DNA of 64,000 bases from Acetobacter aceti NBRC 14818 (GCF_000193495.2 NZ_AP023410.1:434001-498000); one strand, 5' to 3'; positions 24,375-33,964 are shown, counted from the stretch's first letter. Made by a program: numbers and translations. The notes: generated from the sequence alone by a model not told the origin.

Positions 24375-26399
24375 TTATCTCTCGGTTTTCTCAACTGACA
24401 GCGCCGTCAACAGGGACAGGATCTCTTTGAGGTCGGCTTCACTGAGCCCGGTTTTCTTTGTCAGAGGTCCAGCCTGTGCGAGGGAGGAAAGAGCGGTTCT
24501 TTCCTCTGCTCTCAATAACAGACTGGCATCGTTATATTCCAGCCACCAGACGTTGGCGGCTCCCGCAAGTCGCCTGAGCATGAAAAGGATGTCGCCACAG
24601 GTTTTGAGATAGTCGGAACGACGCAAGCCTTCCAGACGCGTCTGCTGATACAGAACCTCGGCCTTGGTCGAGAACGTACCAGCCTCACGTCGGGCGTGCT
24701 CGATTTCATTCCATGACGCCTTGTCTTCTCTTGCCGCCAGCATGGCGTAACGAAGATTGGCCGAGACGGCCGCCATGATCTGTTGCGCCAGAGAAGGCGC
24801 TTTCGCTTCCGGCCAGAGCAGGACACACGCCGCCAGTCCCACCAGACTGCCTATGGTGTTGTTGGCGGCTCGGGACAGCGCGACGTCCCAGCCGTGGGTT
24901 GTGCTGACAAGATCGGTGACCAGCACGAAAAGCTGCGTCATGAACATGACACACAGCGTGTAGTTCACGCCTCTTAGCGCAATGGTCACGGCGGCCAGAG
25001 GAAAGATAAGCAGCAGGACCACCGGCATGGGCAGGGTGACGCCCATGACAGCCGCAAGCAGACCGCCTGCGACGCTGCCTGCCACACGCTCCAGCGCACG
25101 GGGCAATGTCACGTTCACGCTGGGCTGGATGACCACGACCACCGCCATCATCGCCCAGTAGGCGTAGGGCAGGTCGAGCCAGAGAGCGATCGCGTAGGCA
25201 ATCAGCACCGCGACGGAAAGACGTGCTGCGTGCCTTACGAAGATGGCGGTCGGCCAGTTCTGCGCTTTGGATTGAGACGGACTGGCGGTGATCTGTCCAT
25301 CCTCGGCTGGCGTTTGCCACGTCTGCTGAAGATCCGTGAGAGCGTCCGCACACAGATGAGCGCACCGGGCAAACAGATCACCATCGCGTGGCCCTACGGT
25401 GCGCAGGAAATGGATCTGTCGGGTCAGACACTCAGGCCGGGGTTGGGGGCTGGCAATTTCGCGTGCCGCACGTCTCAGGGTCGCAGCAATTAATCCGGCT
25501 GTCCGTCGAGCGATCGGAGGAAGCGGGGCCGTAAAAGCGGCATGCTCGAAGCCCATGGCCGCGACGAAAATCCGGTCACCCGCTTCCACGGTGCGCAGGA
25601 GCGTTCCGTGAGTGCGGCTGTTCAGAACGTCAGCCGAGAGCATCTCCACGCGTTTGCGGGCCTGCTCGATCCGGTTGCGGATATCGCGCCTGTAGGAGCT
25701 GATCTCATGATAGAGCGCGTCATGATCAAGCGCGTTACGCTCGGAAAGCAGCAGAAGCCGACTGATCATGTTTGCCTGCTCGCGGAAAATCGCGGCACAG
25801 GCCTGTCTTTGCGGCACATAAGGATCGACGGGCCAGGCAAAGATGCAGATCAGCGCGGCCCAGACAGAGCCACCAACAAACATGCCTGCGAGATGCACGC
25901 CTCCCAGCGGTGTCTGTGGATAGCAGACGGCGACCACCGCGACGATGGCCGCGAGCACACTGATCTGCGTGGCGACCGGTCCGCGCTGACGCGCCAGTCC
26001 ACAGATGAAAATGCAGATGCCCAGAGCAATGAAGACCGGCACCAGACCATAGCCTGAGGCGACGGAAAGCAGGCCTGTGATCAGTGTGCCGGAAGAGCCG
26101 AATTTCAGCAGGGTCGCAAGCCTGAGACGTATCAGACCACCGGGATCAACAAGGCAGGTCCAGAAGGCGGCGAAGGCCGACCAGGCCATGAGCGGTGCAT
26201 CCAGATACCACGCCAGCAACATCACCGACCCGACAGCCACGCCCGCCCGCAGCCCTTCTCGCACACCAATCTGTTCCGGCGTGATGCTGATTGCGCGCAC
26301 ACCCAGCCAGTGCGTTATGGCGGGAGGCATCATGCCACCTGCCAGTTGCATGGTGAAACGGTTGAAGCGTCGGCAAAGGGGAAGGGCAGTGGTTTTCAT
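24375..26399 (-). CDS. FUSC-family (AaeB/YccS-like) inner-membrane efflux protein
   Basis: About 674 residues from the ATG at 26399 (an in-frame ATG at 26495 would add 32 residues unlike the family). It has the FUSC duplication: two blocks of five to six helices, the first at about 40-190 (GLRAGVAVGSVMLLAWYLDA), the second at about 385-540 (RLSVAVLIAYAIALWLDLPYAYWAMMAVVVV then GSVAGGLLAAVMGV), each followed by a cytoplasmic helical part. Relatives export aromatic carboxylic acids, often with an AaeA partner; none is seen here. It lies directly behind the TonB-dependent receptor gene on the same strand, without evident functional tie. Confidence 0.85.
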   Translation of the reverse strand: MKTTALPLCRRFNRFTMQLAGGMMPPAITHWLGVRAISITPEQIGVREGLRAGVAVGSVMLLAWYLDAPLMAWSAFAAFWTCLVDPGGLIRLRLATLLKFGSSGTLITGLLSVASGYGLVPVFIALGICIFICGLARQRGPVATQISVLAAIVAVVAVCYPQTPLGGVHLAGMFVGGSVWAALICIFAWPVDPYVPQRQACAAIFREQANMISRLLLLSERNALDHDALYHEISSYRRDIRNRIEQARKRVEMLSADVLNSRTHGTLLRTVEAGDRIFVAAMGFEHAAFTAPLPPIARRTAGLIAATLRRAAREIASPQPRPECLTRQIHFLRTVGPRDGDLFARCAHLCADALTDLQQTWQTPAEDGQITASPSQSKAQNWPTAIFVRHAARLSVAVLIAYAIALWLDLPYAYWAMMAVVVVIQPSVNVTLPRALERVAGSVAGGLLAAVMGVTLPMPVVLLLIFPLAAVTIALRGVNYTLCVMFMTQLFVLVTDLVSTTHGWDVALSRAANNTIGSLVGLAACVLLWPEAKAPSLAQQIMAAVSANLRYAMLAAREDKASWNEIEHARREAGTFSTKAEVLYQQTRLEGLRRSDYLKTCGDILFMLRRLAGAANVWWLEYNDASLLLRAEERTALSSLAQAGPLTKKTGLSEADLKEILSLLTALSVEKTER

Positions 26400-26474
26400 C
26401 GGACCGAACGCAATATAAAAAAGTGAACTGTCACGATAGTGTGAGGCTGCAACAAACGCGAGAATTATGTGTGA

Positions 26475-26491
26475 CCAGCCCTTCTGGCTGG
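26475..26491 (-). terminator. Short hairpin between the TonB receptor and FUSC genes
   Basis: CCAGCC and GGCTGG enclose CTTCT, 14 bases beyond the receptor stop codon. A clear T tract is missing, so termination may be partial. Confidence 0.35.
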
Positions 26492-26504
26492 CCAAAGTGA
26501 GGGA

Positions 26505-28724
26505 TCAGAGATCCGTGGTGAACGAGAACTTGAAGGTTCTCGGCAGACCTTCAAGCAGATAGCCATTGAAGGCGGATGACCAGAAGCGCGTGTTGGCAAG
26601 ATTATCCACGCCAAACCGCAAGGTCAGCGGCTTGCCGTAAGCGGCGAACGTATATCGTGCGGCGAGATCGAAGCGGGTCCAGACGGGCAGGTGGGCCGTG
26701 TTCTCTACATTGACCATCTGCTTGCCGGTATTGACCACGCGCCCGATAACCGTCGCGCCTTTCAGGAAGGGCAGGTCATACTCAAGGTTGCCGTTGATCG
26801 TATAATTCGGGATTCCAATGGCAGTATGACCGTTATTGGTGCCGCCAGCCGTACGTTTCAGATCGGCATCGATCAGCGTCAGGCCGCCATTGAAACGCAA
26901 TCCCTTGATGATCTCACCGTTGACGGTGAGTTCCATGCCTCGGTTTCGCTGCACTCCGTTGTCACGGAATATGAGTTCACCTGTGTTGCCATAAGGCTCC
27001 GTGTAGGAGTTCGGCTGGGAGATCTGGTAAAATGCCAGCCCGACATTGAACCGTCCAATGTCATATTTTGCACCGACTTCGTACTGGACGCTCTGGTAGG
27101 GTGCGAAGATCTGTCCCAGATTGACGACATTCGTACCTGTCGCAGCTGGCCCCTTGGAAAGACCTTCAATCCGGTTGAAGTAAATCGCCGTCTGACGTGT
27201 CGGGTGAATGACAAGGCCGACAACAGGTGTAAACGCGCCCTTGTTGTATCCGTCCTGAAGAGAACCGTTTGTTGAATAATTGTAGCTGTTATCGAGAATA
27301 TTCTGATACCGGAAACCGGCTGTCAGGACGATCCGGTCGTGCCAGAACGTCATCGTGTCGGAAAGATACAGGCTATACAGTTTGGTCCAGTTTGAACGGG
27401 TAGGGTCTTTCAGATTGCCACCCGCAAGGTTCTGCTCAGGAGCCGCGAGCTGGGGCGTGTTGTAGAGATTGCTGTTTAGTGGAGCAGCATTGTTATAATA
27501 CATTGAATAGGCTGTACGGGCTTCTTCCCATAAGGCAGAGCCACCAGCGTTGATTTCATGATGAATGGGCCCCGTATCCACATGGGCCCTGACACCTGCG
27601 CGCGTGCTTTCATTGCTCTGCTGATAGGGCACATACATGGCCCCTGCGGTGCCAGCCCCGGTGGCCGCATTGCTTACCGTGAAGGTGGAATAATTTCCCT
27701 TCTCGTCGCTGCCCAGTGCTCCGAAAGCGCCATAAACAGTAATGTGTTTCCCGAAGTCATGCTCGATATTCAGTGTGCCGAACAGATAGTTCAGGTCAGC
27801 ATAGGTCCAGCGCTGACCGAAATTGTGGGATGGCGCCACCGGACGGGGAACCGAGGTCACTCCAGAGCCGAGAAAAACACCGCCGCGGCCATCCTGAACA
27901 TTCTGGTTCTGATAGGCCATGTTGAGATCAATACGCGTGTTGTCGTCGTGCCAGTCGAATGTGCCGCCAACGACCGCGTCATGCCGTCGCTCATGGTCGA
28001 TGGAAGTCTGGCCATCCATGCCTGCCGCGTTCAGACGGAACCCGAACGCTTTGTCCTGACCAAAGCGACGACCAAAATCGATAGCGCCGCCGCCCTGCCC
28101 ATTGCTGGTGTAATCGCCTGTAACGCGATTGAGGTCGGTCTTTTCAGCGTGCTTGAACATCAGGTTGATGTTGCCGCCGATGGATGAACCGCTGGGCGCC
28201 GCACCGTTGAGGAACGCACTGGCGCCATTCAGCACCTGAACCTGATCATAAAGCTGAGGCGAAACAAGCTGCCGGGGAACGACGCCATAAAGTCCGTTGA
28301 TCGAAATATCGTCGCCATTCACGGGAAAACCGCGAATGACGAACATTTCCGAGAAGTTGCCATATCCCATGGTCGTGCGGACGGAAGGATCGTTCTCCAG
28401 AACCTGTCCGAGCGTCTGGGACTGCTGGTTGAGAATCAGGCTGGAATTATAGCTGCGGATATTGAACGGGACATCGAGCCCCTTCTTCGTTCCAAGCGCT
28501 CCAAGCTGACCGCCGCTGGTCACTTCCATCCGTTCGCGTCGCGCTGCACGGATGACAATGTTTTCGGTTTTGTCGGCTTCAACAGATGGTTTCGCACTGG
28601 CCGCCCCAGCAAGAGGCTTTCCCGGTTGAGCCTTTGTCGCAGGCTCTGCCGCGAGACTGACCGGGATAAAACTGCATGAGGCTAGCAGCAGGGATAGCAA
28701 GCGGGATGCGGACTTTGCAGCCAT
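26505..28724 (-). CDS. TonB-dependent siderophore receptor
   Basis: 739 residues from the ATG at 28724, where a signal peptide begins (AAKSASRLLSLLLASCSFIP, cleaved after SLA-A). The plug domain has GLDVPFNIRSYNSSLI, LGQVLENDPSVRTTMGYGN, FVIRGFPVNGDDISINGLYG and VQVLNGASAFLNGAAPSGSSIGG. A 22-stranded barrel follows and ends RTFKFSFTTDL. Family members move ferric siderophores through the outer membrane, powered by TonB-ExbBD. An in-frame ATG at 28841 is not used, as it would hide the signal peptide. A Fur-like palindrome lies 70-110 bases upstream, consistent with iron repression. The siderophore is unknown. Confidence 0.93.
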   Translation of the reverse strand: MAAKSASRLLSLLLASCSFIPVSLAAEPATKAQPGKPLAGAASAKPSVEADKTENIVIRAARRERMEVTSGGQLGALGTKKGLDVPFNIRSYNSSLILNQQSQTLGQVLENDPSVRTTMGYGNFSEMFVIRGFPVNGDDISINGLYGVVPRQLVSPQLYDQVQVLNGASAFLNGAAPSGSSIGGNINLMFKHAEKTDLNRVTGDYTSNGQGGGAIDFGRRFGQDKAFGFRLNAAGMDGQTSIDHERRHDAVVGGTFDWHDDNTRIDLNMAYQNQNVQDGRGGVFLGSGVTSVPRPVAPSHNFGQRWTYADLNYLFGTLNIEHDFGKHITVYGAFGALGSDEKGNYSTFTVSNAATGAGTAGAMYVPYQQSNESTRAGVRAHVDTGPIHHEINAGGSALWEEARTAYSMYYNNAAPLNSNLYNTPQLAAPEQNLAGGNLKDPTRSNWTKLYSLYLSDTMTFWHDRIVLTAGFRYQNILDNSYNYSTNGSLQDGYNKGAFTPVVGLVIHPTRQTAIYFNRIEGLSKGPAATGTNVVNLGQIFAPYQSVQYEVGAKYDIGRFNVGLAFYQISQPNSYTEPYGNTGELIFRDNGVQRNRGMELTVNGEIIKGLRFNGGLTLIDADLKRTAGGTNNGHTAIGIPNYTINGNLEYDLPFLKGATVIGRVVNTGKQMVNVENTAHLPVWTRFDLAARYTFAAYGKPLTLRFGVDNLANTRFWSSAFNGYLLEGLPRTFKFSFTTDL

Positions 28725-28792
28725 GAGATGAAGCGTCCTGATGTACGGAAAACGGCTCCTTCGGGCGCATCGACCCGGGAATGGGTGTGTTG

Positions 28793-28835
28793 TTAATGAT
28801 AATATGTCGCAATTGCAAGTGGCTATTATGATTAA
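28793..28835. promoter_or_regulatory. Fur-like palindromic operator upstream of the siderophore receptor
   Basis: Outer arms TTAATGATAATA (28793-28804) and TATTATGATTAA (28824-28835) are complementary at 11 of 12 positions. Between them is GCAATTGC, itself a perfect palindrome. ATGATAAT and AATTGCAA resemble pieces of classical and alphaproteobacterial Fur boxes. Its place upstream of an iron-uptake gene supports the reading. Confidence 0.55.
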
Positions 28836-29014
28836 ATACATGACACGCGATGTCTGGATATCCGCGAATTTTGGCTGGTATATAGGAAAGCAAATGATTG
28901 TTTTCGCGGAAGTATTGCCCGCAGGACATCAAAAATGGCAGTAGCCATCCCGTCTGTCAGTTTCCTTCCTGCAAATGGACGGATGGTGCGGGAGTAGACA
29001 ATCCGGCACGCCCC

Positions 29015-30337
29015 TTACGCCGGTGAACCGGCTGGCTCTTTCCTGCGCCATGCCAGAAGACACACAATTTGCAGGCACACAGCCCCAAGCGGCAGCCAGA
29101 TAAACCCGGCCGTCACCCACGATAACAACTCGCGGGGCTGCGTGGTTCCATCCGCAACGTAATGTCCCCATGACAGAAACTGCGCCAGCACAAATCCGGT
29201 TATGCCCATTGCCAGTTTCGTGACCCATGTGTTGATCGAATATGCCAGCCCCGCCGAGCCTGTGGAGGTGAGGGGATCACCATCATCAACAGCTTCTGCC
29301 AGCAGTGTATAATAAAGCGGCGACATCGTGCCTTGCGCCAGAGCCAGAAGGGCTGCGGACAGGACAAATCCTGTCATCGATGCGCCCGCCAGAGCCATTA
29401 TGAGATAGGCGACAATCTGGCCAGCGAGACACACAATCCCTGCACGCACAGCGCCCAGACGTTTGGCGAGCGGAACACAGGCAGGCACAATCGCAAACAG
29501 CAGAATGGTGATGCCGGTAATGATATTCGCGCCCGTCTGCTCCGTTCCCCCAAGAATGGCGCGTGCATAATACAGGGCAAATCCGAAAAGCGCCGCCTGC
29601 CCAACGAAATAGAAAAACGCGAGAAGATTGCTCAGCACCCAGGCGCGGTTTCTGCAGAGATGGCACAGCGTGACCACGAGGTTCTGTCGAACAGGTGCGG
29701 GGGGATGTCGAACAGTGCAGCCTCGTGCGACGCAAAACCACAAAATGCTGCCCAGCACTGACAGGATCAGAACATAGAGCGCCATTCCATAACGATGCTG
29801 TGCCGGACTTGCTCCTCCGCCAAGCCAGCTAATGGCGGGAATGGTGGCGAGCGCTACAAACAGCGATCCGGCCTGACACCCCATCATGCGAAATGCATTA
29901 AGGCTGGTTCGGTCAGTTTCAGAACGACTGATCATGACGGCCAGCGCGCCATAGGGTGTGTTGATGCAGGAGTAGATCGCTCCGAACACGATATAGGTCA
30001 GTCCCGCCCACAGAACTTTACCTGTGGGAGAAAGCGGCAGGGCCAGAAAGCAGAAAAAGCCGGTGATACCAAAAGGAATGGCAAGGCTCTGGATCAGACG
30101 CGGCACAATCCGTCCGCCCATGCGATCGACAAAGTAACCAATGGCCGGGTCGCAGAAGGCATCAACAATACGGGCGACAAGCAGTATCCACGAGACGGCG
30201 ACAAGCGGAAGACCGTAAATATCCGTGTAATAATACATCAGATAGGATGAGGTCATGCCCCACATCATGTTAGATGAGACATCACCACAGCCGTAGGCTG
30301 CTTTTTCTTTCAGAGAAAGCGCCTGTTGTGACGGCAT
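29015..30337 (-). CDS. GPH-family sugar:cation symporter (MelB-like MFS)
   Basis: 440 residues from the ATG at 30337, with AGGGAAA in front (an in-frame ATG at 30400 would add 21 residues). The start LSLKEKAAYGCGDVSSNMMW and helix 1-2 motif YYYTDIYGLPL, then RIVDAFCDPAIGYFVDR with its paired aspartates, are signatures of the glycoside-pentoside-hexuronide symporters. About 12 helices are visible. It probably imports a glycoside or sugar acid with a cation. No glycosidase lies beside it, so the substrate is open. Confidence 0.88.
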   Translation of the reverse strand: MPSQQALSLKEKAAYGCGDVSSNMMWGMTSSYLMYYYTDIYGLPLVAVSWILLVARIVDAFCDPAIGYFVDRMGGRIVPRLIQSLAIPFGITGFFCFLALPLSPTGKVLWAGLTYIVFGAIYSCINTPYGALAVMISRSETDRTSLNAFRMMGCQAGSLFVALATIPAISWLGGGASPAQHRYGMALYVLILSVLGSILWFCVARGCTVRHPPAPVRQNLVVTLCHLCRNRAWVLSNLLAFFYFVGQAALFGFALYYARAILGGTEQTGANIITGITILLFAIVPACVPLAKRLGAVRAGIVCLAGQIVAYLIMALAGASMTGFVLSAALLALAQGTMSPLYYTLLAEAVDDGDPLTSTGSAGLAYSINTWVTKLAMGITGFVLAQFLSWGHYVADGTTQPRELLSWVTAGFIWLPLGAVCLQIVCLLAWRRKEPAGSPA

Positions 30338-30368
30338 GTTTTCGTTTCCCTGACAGTACTTAAGTGAA

Positions 30369-30780
30369 TCAGACGCTATCATGGGGCAGGGAAGTAGCAA
30401 AAGCTTTAAGGGATGCAGTTTTTTGAAAAGAAGGTAGCTGCCTGTTTGCCGCTGTTTCCCATTTCAGGCTCAGGAACGTCATTGTCACGATTACAAGCGT
30501 ATAGAGTTCGACATCAATGAAGGCGAAGTAATGGCCAAGTATGAAGCGGCCGAAAGAACTGGAACGAAAACTGTCGAGCGCAGGTGTATATAGCAGCTTG
30601 AGACATTTTGTCGCATAAAACAATGACTGTTGCGAGGATGGCATTTCGGAGAGGGTTTCTCTGTCGGGACAGGAGGGTGACGATGCACCAGATCATTGTT
30701 CCCCATAACCAAGAGCCACCCCATTTTGCGATGATGAGGAGCAGTAGAAACAGAATGTGACGACGTAGGGTGAAGCATTG
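30369..30780 (-). pseudogene. Frameshifted remnant of a DUF2809-family membrane protein
   Basis: Two overlapping minus-strand frames together give a DUF2809-like protein. One reads ILFLLLLIIAKWGGSWLWGT, then MIWCIVTLLSRQ and ILATVIVLCDKMSQ; the other continues KLLYTPALDSFRSSSFGRFI and LGHYFAFIDVELYTLVIV. The family pattern is an LDALR...LG..LLGHGF...DLLAYT C-terminal block, which the second frame matches. The junction is near 30590-30605 and needs a one-base change. No plausible ATG is found before the first part, where an in-frame stop occurs near 30790. It is an inner-membrane protein of unknown function that has probably decayed here. Confidence 0.55.
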
Positions 30781-30825
30781 GCAAAACTGTCTTCACATGA
30801 GATGGCCATGTTCATAATTAGGTTG

Positions 30826-30856
30826 AAACGATGTATTTAAATAAAAATCATCGTTT
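30826..30856 (-). terminator. Hairpin downstream of the reverse-transcriptase gene
   Basis: AAACGATG (30826-30833) and CATCGTTT (30849-30856) are perfect complements around a 15-base AT loop. It lies about 40 bases beyond the stop of the RT-nitrilase gene and probably ends its transcript, though only three Ts follow on that strand. Confidence 0.5.
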
Positions 30857-30894
30857 AATATGTTAAATAAAAAAATTATTTCCCTCATATTGCA

Positions 30895-33800
30895 TTATTG
30901 AGGCAATGTCTTTCGAGCATAACTAATTTCAAAGCCGTCAGGAACAGGTTTAAACGGCTTTTCTGGAGATCGATAACTGCTCTGAAATCGGCGGAGGCTT
31001 TCGATGTTGATCTGTCCAAGAACACAGTAATCAGCAATTCCTCCTTTGACTCGAAGAACATCTCGCTTCCAATTTTCTTTAAATGGCGCACGTATGCGAC
31101 TATCACCATATTGTCTATCATTACACTGAATAATATATGCATGCATATCAAGTGCAGCCGATTCAACGAGGGCATTAAAAGTTTCAGTATCTTGGTTCCA
31201 TTCAGGAACAAACAATGCATCAATCTTACCTCTTAGATATGATCTATATTTAATATTTGTAAGCTCGCTACAAATTAAAATAGAAAATCTTAAATTTCCA
31301 TGCTGAATGATGGGCGGCTTTTTCCATTTTAGTTCTGGACTCATTTCGAGATTATTTAGTCTTCGAAGTTCAGACTCTTCGTGTAAGGCTGGATTCTGCT
31401 TATCTTGCCGATATATCATAAGCGAAGGAAAACCCAAGCCATCATGCAACAGCGAGGACCAAACTTGATTTCGAACTTTAGATTTTTTTGTATGTAAGTA
31501 TTCTATACCAGTTATCAGAGAAATACCTTTTCCTTGTAGTTTCCGTGCAATACGAATAAACCAATGCGCAGGCAATGAAAGTTCTGGCATAATTAGATAC
31601 CTACTTTCTTGAGATTCTGAAATTATTTTGTTGAGTAGTCTATTTAATCGTGCATATCTTCTCGTATCAGGATCGGGCTGATTCATTACTGCAGCGGTCC
31701 AACTATTAAAATCAGTCTGCCAACTTGATACGGCTATGACGTAGTTTAACGATGTCTCTTTATTTGTAACTTGGAGAACTCCATTTTTATCGAAATAGGG
31801 AGTGCTTCCATTAAAAGAAAACCCACGGATAGCTAACGTAACAGTCCGCAATAAATCAATACCTTTTTTGGTATAATTTTCTCTATTTATAATAAATATC
31901 TCACCTATACTAAATGGTCTGGTTGAAAAGATGAAACCATATGGTAGGCCTTTAAGTTTAGTCCATCTAGATAGAATTTTTACACCTGAAACTATATTGC
32001 TATTTAATAATTCTTCTGGATGATCCCATGATGTGATCGCTTTTTTTGAAAGTGCGCTGCTCTGCAAGATCATCTCTTTTGGTAAACCCAGAAAACGGAA
32101 TGGGAGATGAGCAAGGTCACAAGAAAAGAGTTTTTTCTGTTTTGTTTGAAATTCTTTTTTAGAACGAGGCCAATTTAGAAAAATGCCAGAAACAGATGAT
32201 GGATGGTATTCTGACATGAAATTTTTCCATTCTTGTTTTCCAGATTGTGAGAGTGTTGTCGGAATTGCTGCAGAAATACTTTCTTGAATTGTACTAAAAA
32301 CTTGCTTTTCCCATTTCAAAATTATCTCATCCTGAGAAAGGTTAGTGTTAGGATGGCATGCTTTTATAATAGCAAAGCAACTCTTTTTGACCGATAAGCA
32401 CAGCTTCTCAAGTGCATTAATGATTTTTCTAATATACGCGAAATCTTCGCAAGCAGCAGCTAATTTTATCACGCGTGGAAGATAAATCTCTAAGTCAAAA
32501 AACTTAGGTAATACAATAACATGCTGTATAAATGCTTGAAAAAAAGCATGTCTATGTTGTTGCCATGCTTGCGGGTGTAAATCTCGCTCATAAGCCTCAA
32601 GATCACGTAATTTAATTGCGAAAACGGCGCGTCTCATAGTTAATGCATCGGTCTTCCTTAGATTGTCTGCAGCTTCACCATCATTCTGAGTCGCTGACAA
32701 TAAATCAGTCCCTACTTGGGAGGATGAATGTGGTAACCAAGGCATTGCACGCCATTCACTGGTTCGCTCATGTATTTGATGAATAATAGAATTGACAAGT
32801 GCTTTTCCATTTTCACCAGATAATAAGAATATTTTATTTTTTTTATTTGAAAATTTAATTTTACTTTTCTGTCTAGGCTTATCTAGATAATTTGGTTTGT
32901 AAATTATTTCATTATTTTGATGGTTGTTCCATGCAAGAATATTCCCTGATCTACTGAATATCCACTCCCAAATCTCATTTGGCGAACGAAAATTTGAAGT
33001 ATTTTCCATAACTAGCATAATATCGTCAACATAGCGTCCATAATGTAATGGAACAATTTGACGTTCGATAATCCTATCTAATTCGAGCAATGCAACATTT
33101 GCGACTACAGCAGATGCTGGTAGTCCAACAGGCAGGCCTTTTTTCAATGGTGTATTGGCTGCCCAAGCGTGCAATCCATTAACAAATAAACGATTGAGTT
33201 TTTCTTGTGTCGACGATAACTCGATATTTAATATTTTATTATAAAAATCAGAATCAAGCATAAATTTTGGATTAAGATTATGATAAAATGAATTTATATC
33301 TGCTGTAATGGCAATGATTTCTTTGTTGTTTTGCAATGCATATTGCATTGCAGCAATACCAGTATCGCGCCAGTCTCTAAATGGTTTTAAATATGGTAAG
33401 AATGATCCTAAAGAGAGGAGATTTAATTCATTTCCACTTTTCTTTCGCCGCAAGCGATTACCATAGGCGCTGGATGTGAGTTTGCTATCAAATAAATGTC
33501 CAACTTTTATTATCCAAAGGGCGGATAAAACATGAAAATCTAAACTGCATTGTGCCATGACGCGAAACTCGGCCTTAGGTTTCTCTGCATTCTCTTTGGT
33601 AGCAAGAGTTTCACAAAACTGTTTCCAGTTATCCGAAGGAGAAGAAAAAATTAGATTAGATTTATAACCTTCTTGATTATCAAGAAGGGAAGCCGGGCTG
33701 ATGGATTTCGCAGATAAAGTCCATTCACCATAAAAATTTTGCGAAGATACCCATGTTTCATCTAATCCATTAATTTTTTCTAATAACATTAGAAGGTTTT

Positions 33801-33927
33801 TATATAGATTTTCTTCGTATAAAGCTATCAATTCTAACGATGGATGAGAGGAATAAAAAAGATCTACTTTCGCTTTTCGATAAGCTAGAATTAAATCTGA
33901 TAGTTCTATCATGACTATATGTTCCAT
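30895..33927 (-). CDS. Reverse transcriptase-nitrilase fusion, defence-associated (UG1 / DRT type 1-like)
   Basis: 1010 residues. The N-terminal half is a reverse transcriptase: EFRVMAQCSLDFHVLSALWI and YGNRLRR before the core, motif A IIAITADINSFYHNL (Asp210), motif B LKKGLPVGLPASAVVANVAL (about 261-280), motif C HYGRYVDDIMLVM (YVDD, 299-302). The region of about 400-700 is mostly helical and unrecognised. The C-terminus (about 725-975) is a carbon-nitrogen-hydrolase (nitrilase) fold: YLIMPELSLPAHWF with Glu782, a lysine among residues 867-870, and RFSILICSELTN with Cys886 complete the Glu-Lys-Cys set. Single-gene RT-nitrilase fusions of unknown-group RTs (UG1) are reported as anti-phage systems (DRT type 1). 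Strong AT bias against the neighbours indicates transfer. The start is ATG 33927 or 33912. No partner gene is seen. Confidence 0.88.
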   Translation of the reverse strand: MEHIVMIELSDLILAYRKAKVDLFYSSHPSLELIALYEENLYKNLLMLLEKINGLDETWVSSQNFYGEWTLSAKSISPASLLDNQEGYKSNLIFSSPSDNWKQFCETLATKENAEKPKAEFRVMAQCSLDFHVLSALWIIKVGHLFDSKLTSSAYGNRLRRKKSGNELNLLSLGSFLPYLKPFRDWRDTGIAAMQYALQNNKEIIAITADINSFYHNLNPKFMLDSDFYNKILNIELSSTQEKLNRLFVNGLHAWAANTPLKKGLPVGLPASAVVANVALLELDRIIERQIVPLHYGRYVDDIMLVMENTSNFRSPNEIWEWIFSRSGNILAWNNHQNNEIIYKPNYLDKPRQKSKIKFSNKKNKIFLLSGENGKALVNSIIHQIHERTSEWRAMPWLPHSSSQVGTDLLSATQNDGEAADNLRKTDALTMRRAVFAIKLRDLEAYERDLHPQAWQQHRHAFFQAFIQHVIVLPKFFDLEIYLPRVIKLAAACEDFAYIRKIINALEKLCLSVKKSCFAIIKACHPNTNLSQDEIILKWEKQVFSTIQESISAAIPTTLSQSGKQEWKNFMSEYHPSSVSGIFLNWPRSKKEFQTKQKKLFSCDLAHLPFRFLGLPKEMILQSSALSKKAITSWDHPEELLNSNIVSGVKILSRWTKLKGLPYGFIFSTRPFSIGEIFIINRENYTKKGIDLLRTVTLAIRGFSFNGSTPYFDKNGVLQVTNKETSLNYVIAVSSWQTDFNSWTAAVMNQPDPDTRRYARLNRLLNKIISESQESRYLIMPELSLPAHWFIRIARKLQGKGISLITGIEYLHTKKSKVRNQVWSSLLHDGLGFPSLMIYRQDKQNPALHEESELRRLNNLEMSPELKWKKPPIIQHGNLRFSILICSELTNIKYRSYLRGKIDALFVPEWNQDTETFNALVESAALDMHAYIIQCNDRQYGDSRIRAPFKENWKRDVLRVKGGIADYCVLGQINIESLRRFQSSYRSPEKPFKPVPDGFEISYARKTLPQ

Positions 33928-33964
33928 TTAATTAAAAAAGTTCCTTTTTAAGGAGATTCTTCTT

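Noticed and set aside
30895..33927. Group II intron or retron reverse transcriptase
   Set aside because: There is no maturase or endonuclease domain and no visible intron ribozyme or msr/msd structure; the nitrilase fusion points to a defence RT.
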